Under the pieces are notes generated by a model that made no database searches, was not told the DNA's origin, and saw only the letters and a list, made by a program, of their open reading frames with translations. This document shows positions 7,615-15,509 of a stretch of 64,000 bases of DNA, piece by piece. Location of the stretch: assembly GCA_025450195.1 (NCBI GenBank), contig JANWHW010000002.1:1-64000 (forward strand). Direction: 5' to 3'. Positions within the stretch are counted from its first letter, which is position 1. Every line of letters begins with the position of its first letter. The DNA comes from Solirubrobacterales bacterium (GTDB lineage: Bacteria; Actinomycetota; Thermoleophilia; Solirubrobacterales; 70-9). Position numbers and translations under genes: made by a program.

Positions 7615-8867
7615 CAGATCTCCCACCATTCTCCGTTGGGATGTGCCTCGACGTGTTTGAAGATGGATGTGAAGCGTCGCGGGGCGTCGGTATGGATGGG
7701 AACGACCTTATTAGCGTTGATGGCTGCCGCAAAGCGCTGAAGGTCTTTGACGCTGGCATGCCCGGAGGCATGAACGACGGTTAGGCCGATTCCCAGATCC
7801 TCCAAGTCTTGACGGGTCTGCTCACCCAACTTCCCATCTAGATAGCCGGGCCACATCGACCACAAAGCCCAGGCGCCTTGCAGGCATCCTGCTCTCTCAA
7901 GCTCCCACGTCATTGACGATCGAAAGCTCATTACCCACCGGCTTGGGTCATGAGAAAGCTCCTCGGTGTAGATACGTGAGGCGCCAAGGTCATTGACGCG
8001 CCAAAACTCTTTGGCTTCCTTGACTCGCACACGCTGGGACTGCGGAACGTAGACACGGATCCGCTCCCAATCGGCCTGGGGAATCGAGTCGCGACCGGTA
8101 GCCGCAACGACGGCAGCTCCGTAGAGGTCGAGGACTAGATCCCTGCCGGAGCGCACTGCAGCCCTGAAGACACTCACCAGTCGATCGATGTTTTGCGGCG
8201 AATAACAGACCAGGGCCATACCGGCGGTGTCGCGGAACAACTTCACGCAACGCTCCTCCACCCCCTTCTCATCCTTTGGAGCAGAGGCACCGTCTGGCTT
8301 TCGCCCGACCGTCGTCCCCTCTAAGACCAGCGTGTTGACTCCTTCCGGTGGGCGATTGACCAAGCGATTGAAGGTACCCGCCTTACGGCCGTGGGCCCGA
8401 AGGTCGCCGCTATAGAAGAGACGACGATCGTTGGCCTCCACCAGCAACGCGTAGGCGTCAAAGGCGCTGTGGTCCACTAGGAAGGGCGTCACGGTGAAGG
8501 AACCAAGCTGCAGAGACTGACGATCAGCGAGAGTTCCAGCGAGCTCGCAGTCCAAGCCCATTGGGGTGAAGAAGCTTGCTTCTTTCAAGATCCGCGACGT
8601 AGCTGCGCCCATGTAGATGGGCACGTCAGCTGAGATGGATCCGATCAGGCCGTAGTGATCCGGATGCGCGTGGGACAACAGCACCCCGAGTAGGGAAGAG
8701 TCGTTTCCGTCTCGCAGACCCGACACCGAGGGCAGCGGCACTTCCTCATCTGGCTGAGCCCAAAGCGGAAGCCCTAGATCGAGAACCAAGCGCTCGCCAG
8801 TCGCAGCTTCGAGCTCGACGCAACTGCCGCCAACCTCAGTGGCACCACGATGGATACGGGCTCTCAT
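7614..8867 (-). CDS. Beta-CASP metallo-beta-lactamase (RNase J-like) protein
   Basis: This 417-residue protein has the metallo-beta-lactamase metal site SHAHPDH (residues 65-71), His in LVDHSAFD near 133 and Asp in YSGDLRAHG near 155. Beta-CASP hallmarks follow: Glu in LVLEGTTVGR near 183, HASGHASVKDL near 366-376 and PIHTD near 391. This is the architecture of RNase J/CPSF-type nucleases, but it is shorter than RNase J (about 550 residues) and lacks its C-terminal region. It is translationally coupled to the PD-(D/E)XK-like gene, so the two probably act together on RNA or DNA. Lower GC than the neighbours and placement between cca and infA point to an accessory origin. Confidence 0.78.
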   Translation of the reverse strand: MRARIHRGATEVGGSCVELEAATGERLVLDLGLPLWAQPDEEVPLPSVSGLRDGNDSSLLGVLLSHAHPDHYGLIGSISADVPIYMGAATSRILKEASFFTPMGLDCELAGTLADRQSLQLGSFTVTPFLVDHSAFDAYALLVEANDRRLFYSGDLRAHGRKAGTFNRLVNRPPEGVNTLVLEGTTVGRKPDGASAPKDEKGVEERCVKLFRDTAGMALVCYSPQNIDRLVSVFRAAVRSGRDLVLDLYGAAVVAATGRDSIPQADWERIRVYVPQSQRVRVKEAKEFWRVNDLGASRIYTEELSHDPSRWVMSFRSSMTWELERAGCLQGAWALWSMWPGYLDGKLGEQTRQDLEDLGIGLTVVHASGHASVKDLQRFAAAINANKVVPIHTDAPRRFTSIFKHVEAHPNGEWWEI

Positions 8868-8892
8868 TGGTGTGAGCTGTAAGGAGAGCTAA

Positions 8893-8922
8893 CGAAGACC
8901 TGAAGCATTCGAATGGTCTTCG
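8893..8922 (-). terminator. Hairpin after cca, before the two-nuclease module
   Basis: CGAAGACC (8893-8900) and GGTCTTCG (8915-8922) form a perfect 8-bp stem, with the palindrome CATTCGAATG inside and overlapping the loop. It lies downstream of the cca stop and upstream of the metallo-beta-lactamase start on the same strand, so it may end the housekeeping transcript and isolate the module. No long T-tract follows. Confidence 0.45.
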
Positions 8923-8962
8923 ACTCCCGGGAATTCCAACCTTAATGGCGGAATTAGCATCA

Positions 8963-10387
8963 TCAGCCCCGGATGCGGCGCAGGTGGTCGAGGGCCTCCT
9001 CGCGGGTGCTCACCTCGCCGGCGTACTGGGCTGCCTCGAGCTCCGCCAGCAGGCTTCCGACCTCCCGGCCAGGAGAGATCCCAAGCTCGGCGACCAGGTC
9101 GTCGCCCCTCAGAAGCGGCTCCGGAGGGCCGTCGCGGCGCCAGTCGAGAGCCGCCGCAAGCATTTGCCTGGCCAGCTTCAGGTGCGCCTCGATCGCCTCG
9201 TCCGTGGCGAACGGGCCCGAGCCGCGAGCCGAAAGCCGATCGGCGACGGTGAGCAACGTCACGTCGGCGGCAACCGGCTCGGTCGCACGCAGGTACTCGT
9301 GAATGCGGCGCGGAGGCAGCGGCGCCTCATGCACCAAGAAGCCAAGGCGCAGGTGATGGCGCGTCAGCTCCTGAAGCTGCCGCGTCAACACCCGGCTGGC
9401 CCGCAGGCGCAGGCAGAGCTCCTCGACCATTTCGGCCCCCACGCTGTCGTGGCCGATGAAGGTCACAAAGCCATCGCCCTGCTGCCGCGTCGCGGGCTTG
9501 CCGACATCGTGCAAGAGCGCCCCAAAGCGAAGTGCGGTGCCGCGGCTCATCTCGTCGGCGAGCGGCTCCTCGAGCAGCTCGCGAACATCGGTGGCGCGCT
9601 CACCGGCAAAGCGCTCGAGGTCCGCCTCCACCTCGAGCAGTCGCTCGAGGACCGCCAGGGTGTGCCCGTGGACATCGAGATGGTGATTCGGGCCTTGCTC
9701 GACTCCACGCAGCGACCCCAGCTCGGGCAAGACCGCCGCCGTAACGCTTAGCTCTTCGAGCAGCTCAATCCCGCGCAGCGGGCGAGGGCCCGCTAGGAGG
9801 CCCCGCAACTCGGCCAGCTGGCGCTCACCCGCGGGGTCAGCCGCTCGCGACGCTTCCGCTCTGGCAAGGCTCCGAGTGCCGGGGTCGAGCTCGAGTTCGA
9901 GGTCGGCCGCGAGTCGAGCGGCGCGAAGCAACCGAAGCGGGTCAAGCGAGAAGCTGCTCTCACCGACGACGCGCAGGATCCGGCGCTCGAGGTCGTCGAG
10001 GCCGCCGAAGGGATCGACCGGCTCTCCACCGACCAAGGGAACGGCAACGGCGCCGATCGTGAAATCGCGGGCCGCAAGGTCGGCCTCGATCGTCTCGCCA
10101 CGCAGCGTCGATGCGTCGACCTGCCATGAATTGTCGCCCGCCACTGCCCGCCAGGTCCCAAACTCCGCCGAGAGCTCGAAGGCATGGCCATCGCCCGCAC
10201 CCGCGATCGCCCGAACCGCAGCCCTCGGATCCCCCGCAACGGCGAGGTCGAGGTCGGAGACTTCGCGACCCAAGGCAGCGTCCCGCACGGCGCCCCCGGC
10301 TATCCAGGCGGTCTCCGCTTCGGCCCCCAGCGCTCGCCGTGCCAGGTCAACGAGGGGAGAAGCAAAGAGACGATCGGCGAGCGTCAC
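8963..10387 (-). CDS. CCA tRNA nucleotidyltransferase / poly(A) polymerase family
   Basis: This 474-residue protein has the class II nucleotidyltransferase head (AWIAGGAVRDAALGR, then SDLDLAV with the metal-binding Asp pair), RDFTIGAVAV, and the tRNA-binding motif DPLRLLRAARLAADL. An HD domain follows (FGALLHDVGKPATR near 290, FIGHDSVGAEM). It probably adds or repairs the 3' CCA of tRNAs; the family also includes A-adding and poly(A) enzymes, which cannot be separated by eye. Its ATG overlaps the alr stop (ATGA), so the two genes are coupled. Confidence 0.9.
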   Translation of the reverse strand: MTLADRLFASPLVDLARRALGAEAETAWIAGGAVRDAALGREVSDLDLAVAGDPRAAVRAIAGAGDGHAFELSAEFGTWRAVAGDNSWQVDASTLRGETIEADLAARDFTIGAVAVPLVGGEPVDPFGGLDDLERRILRVVGESSFSLDPLRLLRAARLAADLELELDPGTRSLARAEASRAADPAGERQLAELRGLLAGPRPLRGIELLEELSVTAAVLPELGSLRGVEQGPNHHLDVHGHTLAVLERLLEVEADLERFAGERATDVRELLEEPLADEMSRGTALRFGALLHDVGKPATRQQGDGFVTFIGHDSVGAEMVEELCLRLRASRVLTRQLQELTRHHLRLGFLVHEAPLPPRRIHEYLRATEPVAADVTLLTVADRLSARGSGPFATDEAIEAHLKLARQMLAAALDWRRDGPPEPLLRGDDLVAELGISPGREVGSLLAELEAAQYAGEVSTREEALDHLRRIRG

Positions 10388-11496
10388 TCAAAGACCACCC
10401 GGGGGACCCTCGCTGAGATCCCACAGGTCACCTCGTAGTTGATCGTCCCCAGCCGCGCCGCCAAGTCCTCCGCGAGGATGGTCTCGTCGCCTTGCGTGCC
10501 GATCAGAACGGCCTCGTCACCCGGCTCGACGTCGGTCTCCGGCCCAAGGTCGATCGTGACGTTGTCCATCGAAACCGTGCCAACCAGCGGATGGCGCCGG
10601 CCACGAACCAGGACCTCGGCATTGTTGGACAGACCGCGCCTTACCCCGTCGCCATAGCCCAGGGGCAGGACGCCGACACACGTCCCGGCAGCGGCTTGCC
10701 AGGTTCGTCCGTAGCCCGCGCTGTTGCCGGTCTCGAAGCGCTTCACGTCCGCCACATAGGACCGCAGCGAAAGAGCCGGGGAAAGGCCGTGGTCAGCGGG
10801 ATCGCGCTGAAAGGGATCGAGCCCGTAGACCGCCACGCCACAACGCGCCATGTCGAAGTGGGAGCGCCGATCGCGGAGCACCGCAGCGCTATTGGCGGCA
10901 TGGGCCTTGACGTCTGGAAACTTTGACTTGACCGCCCCTGCGACCACCTCAAAGCGATCGATCTGCTCATCGAAGAAGGGAGACTCGGGTTCGTCGGCGG
11001 TCGCAAAGTGCGTCCAGATACCCGCCAGCTCGAGCTCGGAGCTCTCAGCGCAGGCACGAGCAAGGGCCATCACCTCAGTGGGGTCGGGGTTGCCGAGACG
11101 ACCCATGCCGCTGTCGTACTTGACGTGGACGCGAGCCACGCGACCCTGCGCTCGAGCCCGATCGGCGAGCGGTTGAAGAAATCCCTGTCGCCAGACGGTG
11201 ACCTCAGACCCAGCCGAGAGCGCCGTGTCGAGCTCCTCCGGCGTCAACGCCCCCATCGTCAGCAGCGGTATGTGTGGAAATCCGTGTCCGATTCGCTCCG
11301 CCTCGGTGGCCGTCGCCACCGCCAGCCTCGTCGCGCCACCGTTCAAGGCCGCGCTGGCACAGTCATCGGCCCCGTGCCCATAGCCGTCGGCCTTGACCAC
11401 CGCGCACAGCTCCACGCCATCGCCGAGCTCAGCGTTAAGACGCAGGCAGTTGCGCTGCACTGCGCCGAGATCGATCCGGGCGATCGCCCGCGTCAT
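10384..11496 (-). CDS. alr: Alanine racemase
   Basis: This 370-residue PLP enzyme interconverts L- and D-alanine for peptidoglycan. The PLP lysine is in CAVVKADGYGHG near residue 35, the catalytic tyrosine region is GNSAGYGRTW near 255, and the C-terminal domain carries GTVSMDNVTIDLG and GTINYEVTCGISARVPRV. Length is normal for the family. It lies two bases from the CBS gene upstream and overlaps cca downstream, within a run of envelope and tRNA genes. Confidence 0.96.
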   Translation of the reverse strand: MTRAIARIDLGAVQRNCLRLNAELGDGVELCAVVKADGYGHGADDCASAALNGGATRLAVATATEAERIGHGFPHIPLLTMGALTPEELDTALSAGSEVTVWRQGFLQPLADRARAQGRVARVHVKYDSGMGRLGNPDPTEVMALARACAESSELELAGIWTHFATADEPESPFFDEQIDRFEVVAGAVKSKFPDVKAHAANSAAVLRDRRSHFDMARCGVAVYGLDPFQRDPADHGLSPALSLRSYVADVKRFETGNSAGYGRTWQAAAGTCVGVLPLGYGDGVRRGLSNNAEVLVRGRRHPLVGTVSMDNVTIDLGPETDVEPGDEAVLIGTQGDETILAEDLAARLGTINYEVTCGISARVPRVVFE

Positions 11497-11498
11497 GA

Positions 11499-11960
11499 TC
11501 AGGCGTCGATGAGCGCGGCCAGCGCGTCGGCCCGCGTAACCAATCCGGCGAGGTGGCCCTCGCCGTCTACCACGGGCAGGTGGTTGTGGTGCTTCTCGGC
11601 AATCGTCCTCGCCACGGTCTCGACATCGTCGTCAACCTTGACCGTGGTCGGATCAGCGGTCATCAGATCCGAGACCTTCGTCGCGAAGGCCTTGTTGAGC
11701 CGCTCCTCGAAGCCCTTCATCGAGCCGATGAAGACGATGCCGCCCATGATGTCGATGTAGTGAGGCAGGTGGAGGTCGGCCTGCTCCTCGCTGAGGATCA
11801 GGTCCGACTCGCTGACAATCCCAACCACGCGGCCATCCCCGTCGATCACCGGGATCGCCCCCTTGTCTGTCTTCGCCAGCAGCTCGATCGCCTCGCGGGC
11901 ATCGGCCCCAGGGGAGACGCTCGGCGCGGTGCTGTCCATGATGTCAGCGGCGGTCTGCAT
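11499..11960 (-). CDS. CBS-domain pair protein
   Basis: This 153-residue protein consists almost entirely of two CBS motifs: the first around TAPSVSPGADAREAIELL...GAIPVIDGDGRVVGIVSESDL, the second around TADPTTVKVDDDVETVARTI...HLPVVDGEGHLAGLVTRADAL. Such Bateman modules bind adenine nucleotides and sense energy or cofactor state. No partner domain is fused. ATG 11960 is preferred to TTG 11966. It sits between nnr and alr; a link to either is not evident. Confidence 0.85.
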   Translation of the reverse strand: MQTAADIMDSTAPSVSPGADAREAIELLAKTDKGAIPVIDGDGRVVGIVSESDLILSEEQADLHLPHYIDIMGGIVFIGSMKGFEERLNKAFATKVSDLMTADPTTVKVDDDVETVARTIAEKHHNHLPVVDGEGHLAGLVTRADALAALIDA

Positions 11961-12040
11961 CAGCAAGTGTCAGCGTAGGGAGCGTGCATATCTGATTCTT
12001 CGCGACTGGAGCTGACGCGCAGCCCAGCGCTTATCCGAGA

Positions 12041-13561
12041 CTATTCGACCGGGCGGGCGGGGGACATTCCCGCAGGGATCGCGGCGATCACATCGGTGGC
12101 GATCACCGACTCCGCGGTGCCCACCTGGGCGGCGGCCTCCAGGCCCGCCCTGGCGTGGGCGATGACGGCGGCGCATGCGGCGGCATAGGGATCGAGGCCG
12201 CGCGCGAGCAGGGCGGCAACCATCCCCGACAGAACGTCCCCGGTGCCGGCCGTCGCAAGCGCCGGCGCAGAGAGGATGTTGACCGCGACCCGGTCACCAT
12301 CCGTGACGATCGTGTCGTCGCCCTTCAATACGACGACGGCATCGGCCGCCTGCGCCGCTTCCCGCGCCGAAGAGAGCCGAGAGCTTGAGATCTCCTCCGA
12401 AGCTCGGTCCAGCAAACTGCCCAGCTCACCGACATGCGGCGTCAGGATCGTCGGTGCCTCACGAGCGACGAGGTCGCCGATCCGCCCAGCAAAGGCGTTC
12501 AAGCCATCCGCATCGAGCACAAGCGGGGCGGGAATCGACCCAACGACCTCGCGCGCCAGCTCGATCGACCCCGGGTCACGACCCAGGCCGGGACCGAAGA
12601 CCCCGGCGGCGGCCCGCTCGAATGCTTTCAGCACCGCCTTTGCCGATGCTGGCGCGAGACAGCCATCCCCACCGGGGCAACCGGCCGACATCACCTCGGG
12701 CTGAGCCAGCTCGAAGATCGACTCCAGGTCCGCCGGCACGGCGACCGTGGCGTAGCCGGCGCCTGCGCGGATCGCGGCTTGTGAGGCCATCCGAACGGCC
12801 CCCGTCAAACCTCGGGAGCCACCGGCTATCGCGACCTGCCCCGAGCTGAACTTGGTGGAGCGCGAGCCACGACCGGGGGCGAGCTCAAGGACCGACGCGT
12901 CGATCGCTCCGGCCGCCGGCTCGACCGGTGCGCCCTCTGGGATCCCGATCGGGGCGACAACGAGCTCACCGGTGTGCCACTTGCCAGGGGCTATCAGGTG
13001 TCCGAGCTTCGGCGCGTGGAAGCTGACCGTGATTGCAGCTTCGATGGCCACATCCCCTGCCTCGCCGCTGGAAGCATCGACTCCCGAGGCGATGTCACAG
13101 GCGACGACCGGCGCCCCGCATCGGTTGATCGCGTCGATTGCTCCGGCCGCCGGCTCGCGTGGCGCCCCCGAAAAGCCGGTGCCGAAGATCGCGTCGACGA
13201 TTGCGCCGGAATCCTCCAAGCGCCCCATCAGATCTCCGTCGAGGTGCTCGGCCTCGAAGCGCTCGAGGTTGGAGGCCGCATCGCCGCTCAAGTCATCTCC
13301 CGACCAGAGCAAGAACACCTCGGTCTCGAACCCCATCTCAGCCAGGTGCCGAGCCGCCACCAGACCGTCGCCCGCATTGTTTCCCTTGCCGCACACCACC
13401 CGCACTGGCCCCTCGGGCGCAAGGCCCGCAACCGCCTCGGCAACCGCCCTACCGGCCTCCTCCATCAGCTCCAGAGAGGGAATCCCGAGCTCCTCGATCG
13501 CCCACCGATCGATCGCCCGCATGCCCTCGGCGTCGTAAAGCGGCGTGAGCCAGGGCTCCAT
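12041..13561 (-). CDS. nnr: Bifunctional NAD(P)H-hydrate epimerase / ADP-dependent dehydratase
   Basis: This 506-residue protein fuses both repair activities for hydrated NAD(P)H. The N-terminal YjeF_N epimerase domain has MRAIDRWAIEELGIPSLELM and VVCGKGNNAGDGLVAARHL. The C-terminal ribokinase-like dehydratase domain has FSSGQVAIAGGSRGLTGAVRM, GPGLGRDPGS, VVVLKGDDTIVTDG and the nucleotide-site motif ATAGTGDVLSGMVAALLARG. Length and domain order match bacterial fusions. It overlaps acpS by one base (TGATG), a common pairing in actinobacteria. Confidence 0.94.
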   Translation of the reverse strand: MEPWLTPLYDAEGMRAIDRWAIEELGIPSLELMEEAGRAVAEAVAGLAPEGPVRVVCGKGNNAGDGLVAARHLAEMGFETEVFLLWSGDDLSGDAASNLERFEAEHLDGDLMGRLEDSGAIVDAIFGTGFSGAPREPAAGAIDAINRCGAPVVACDIASGVDASSGEAGDVAIEAAITVSFHAPKLGHLIAPGKWHTGELVVAPIGIPEGAPVEPAAGAIDASVLELAPGRGSRSTKFSSGQVAIAGGSRGLTGAVRMASQAAIRAGAGYATVAVPADLESIFELAQPEVMSAGCPGGDGCLAPASAKAVLKAFERAAAGVFGPGLGRDPGSIELAREVVGSIPAPLVLDADGLNAFAGRIGDLVAREAPTILTPHVGELGSLLDRASEEISSSRLSSAREAAQAADAVVVLKGDDTIVTDGDRVAVNILSAPALATAGTGDVLSGMVAALLARGLDPYAAACAAVIAHARAGLEAAAQVGTAESVIATDVIAAIPAGMSPARPVE

Positions 13562-13914
13562 CAGCCCGACCTGACCGCGACCGCGGCGGCGAAATCGCGT
13601 GAGTGAGTGAGTGAGACCTCAACGCCCTTACCGGCCGCGGCCTCGGCGATGCCGCCCGAGAGGCGCACCGTCGGCGGCTCACCGGCAAGGATCTCGATCT
13701 CGCCTAGGCCAAAAGCACCGGAGAGGCCAAGCGCCTTGACCACCGCCTCCTTGGCGACGAAGCGAGCAGCCAGATGGCGCGCGGGGCGAGCTCGTGCAGC
13801 CGCGTACTCCCGCTCTGCCTTGGTGAAAACCCGCTCTGCCAGTCGGGGGTGGCGCGCAAGCGCGCGCTCCAGCCGATCGATCTCCAGCAGATCGATACCG
13901 ACACCGACCGCCAT
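13561..13914 (-). CDS. acpS: Holo-[acyl-carrier-protein] synthase
   Basis: This 117-residue protein is a complete AcpS-type phosphopantetheinyl transferase. The Mg-binding Asp is in GVGIDLLEIDRLERAL, the second motif is RFVAKEAVVKALGL, and the end has VSLTHSRDFAAAVAV. It transfers the 4'-phosphopantetheine arm of CoA onto acyl carrier protein for fatty acid synthesis. It is coupled to nnr downstream. Confidence 0.95.
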   Translation of the reverse strand: MAVGVGIDLLEIDRLERALARHPRLAERVFTKAEREYAAARARPARHLAARFVAKEAVVKALGLSGAFGLGEIEILAGEPPTVRLSGGIAEAAAGKGVEVSLTHSRDFAAAVAVRSG

Positions 13915-13924
13915 CAGACGCCAG

Positions 13925-15487
13925 CTACTTCTTCAGTCCAACGATCAGCTTCGCGGTCGCCAGATCGCCTTCGGAGCCCGAGCCGATGGCAATGAAGCGA
14001 ATCGCCTTCAGATAGCGCTTCGCCTCTTCGAACCCAGTGTCGGAACTGGGCACGAAGGAGTCTGCAAGCTGCAGGGCGCTGTCGCCCTTGACGAAGCCAC
14101 TGATCTGCGTGTCGCCAAGCGCCGCGACCGCATCCTTGTAGTCCGGAGTGTCGGCAAGGGTCGAGCCGCTTCGGGCGGCCAGGCCCTGCAGCGTCTGCTT
14201 GACGCCGTAGCCGATTGCCACGCGATCGCCCTTTGTCGCCACGACCAAGGGCTGCGGGCCAAGCTCCTCCGAATCCCGTATGGAGAAGCCAGTGGCACCA
14301 TTGCTGCTCAGCGCCGTTACCCCCGGGGTGTCGGACTGGCGAATCAGCACCCCGATCACCCGCACGGCAGTTGCAACTTCGCGCGAGTCATCGGTCGTCA
14401 GCACAAATGCCCCACCGATATTGGCTTCACTGCTTCCACTGGCGAAGACCCCGGCGTCTTCGAGCGAGGCGGCCACTTCATCCAGATTGAAGCCAAGTTC
14501 CTCGATGCCTTCCTTCAGCTGCCCGGGTGGAATCTGCCCGGGGACGCCTTTCTTGTCGAGTTCGTCGACCGCTTCCTCGAGCTGTTCGCCGAAGTCGGAG
14601 ACTGCGAAGGCCGCAAAGGAGTCGCCCGGCAGGGAGCCAAGCAGCTCGGTGGCATTGCCGGTGGGGGCTTCCTCCTCGCCGGTTTCGCTGCTGATGTCGA
14701 CTTCGACCTGATCGGAGCCTGGGACGATGCTCGCCACCGCAGTCGCTTCACGAGGGTTTATGCCGGCGCTTTTCAGCGCCTGCAAGACCTGATCGTCGAC
14801 CTCTCCTTCGCCCTGCTCGATCAGAGCCCCAATGTCGACGAAGACATCGGCGAGGCTGCCCTCCGCCGCACCCGAGATGGCGTCTTCAAAGGCACTCTCG
14901 TCGGCCAGCGAATCGCCTTCGCTGGCATCAACTGCATGCTCGAAAGCCCGCTTGCCTTCGGTCTGGACGTAGAAGTCGCCAATCAGGCCGATGACCTCGT
15001 CGTCTCCCGTGTCGACCCAGTAATCGACACCCTCATAGGAACCATCTTCGACGGGGTCGTTGTTGCCCTCGACCTGGCTGTCAATGAAGGCCTGCGTCGC
15101 GTCGGTGTCGGTGCTGGGCAGAACGAACCCGGAGCTGGTCAAGTCCTCGCCATCGAAGTGCTCGAAGAAGGCGCCCGCCCGTTCACCCAACCATGGCTTG
15201 ACTTCCTTGTCGAAGTCAAACGATTCGCCTTCGTCGCTGGCTGAGCTTTCCAGCTCGGACACGATCAGATCTCCGAGATTGTCGACCCCTGCGACCGTGC
15301 TTGCGATCTGATCGACGTCCGCCTGCAACTGTCCTTTCGGCAACACAGTGCCTTCGATGAACAGCGGGGACTCCGGGGGAGCCAGGCTCGCCGGATCGGA
15401 GCTGGAAGGACCGCTATCGCCACAACCCGTCACCAAGAGTCCAAGGACGATCGAAAGGGCGACTGGAACGCTGCGACTAACCCTCAT
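13925..15487 (-). CDS. DUF3352 lipoprotein
   Basis: This 520-residue protein starts with a lipoprotein signal (positive start, VALSIVLGLLVTGC with the lipobox Cys near residue 22), so it should be anchored outside the membrane. The rest is an acidic, repeat-like domain with SPLFIEGTVLPKGQLQADVD early and a second half that restates the pattern, as in DUF3352 proteins. Function of the family is unknown. It lies between acpS and glmS on the same strand, suggesting an envelope role by association only. Confidence 0.8.
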   Translation of the reverse strand: MRVSRSVPVALSIVLGLLVTGCGDSGPSSSDPASLAPPESPLFIEGTVLPKGQLQADVDQIASTVAGVDNLGDLIVSELESSASDEGESFDFDKEVKPWLGERAGAFFEHFDGEDLTSSGFVLPSTDTDATQAFIDSQVEGNNDPVEDGSYEGVDYWVDTGDDEVIGLIGDFYVQTEGKRAFEHAVDASEGDSLADESAFEDAISGAAEGSLADVFVDIGALIEQGEGEVDDQVLQALKSAGINPREATAVASIVPGSDQVEVDISSETGEEEAPTGNATELLGSLPGDSFAAFAVSDFGEQLEEAVDELDKKGVPGQIPPGQLKEGIEELGFNLDEVAASLEDAGVFASGSSEANIGGAFVLTTDDSREVATAVRVIGVLIRQSDTPGVTALSSNGATGFSIRDSEELGPQPLVVATKGDRVAIGYGVKQTLQGLAARSGSTLADTPDYKDAVAALGDTQISGFVKGDSALQLADSFVPSSDTGFEEAKRYLKAIRFIAIGSGSEGDLATAKLIVGLKK

Positions 15488-15509
15488 TCGGCGGGCATCC
15501 TACCCGGTC

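Noticed and set aside
8905-8935. tRNA/tmRNA-like T-loop sequence (TTCGACTCCC)
   Set aside because: The flanking bases do not form a T-stem, and no acceptor or anticodon arm is present. Kept only as a possible integration scar.
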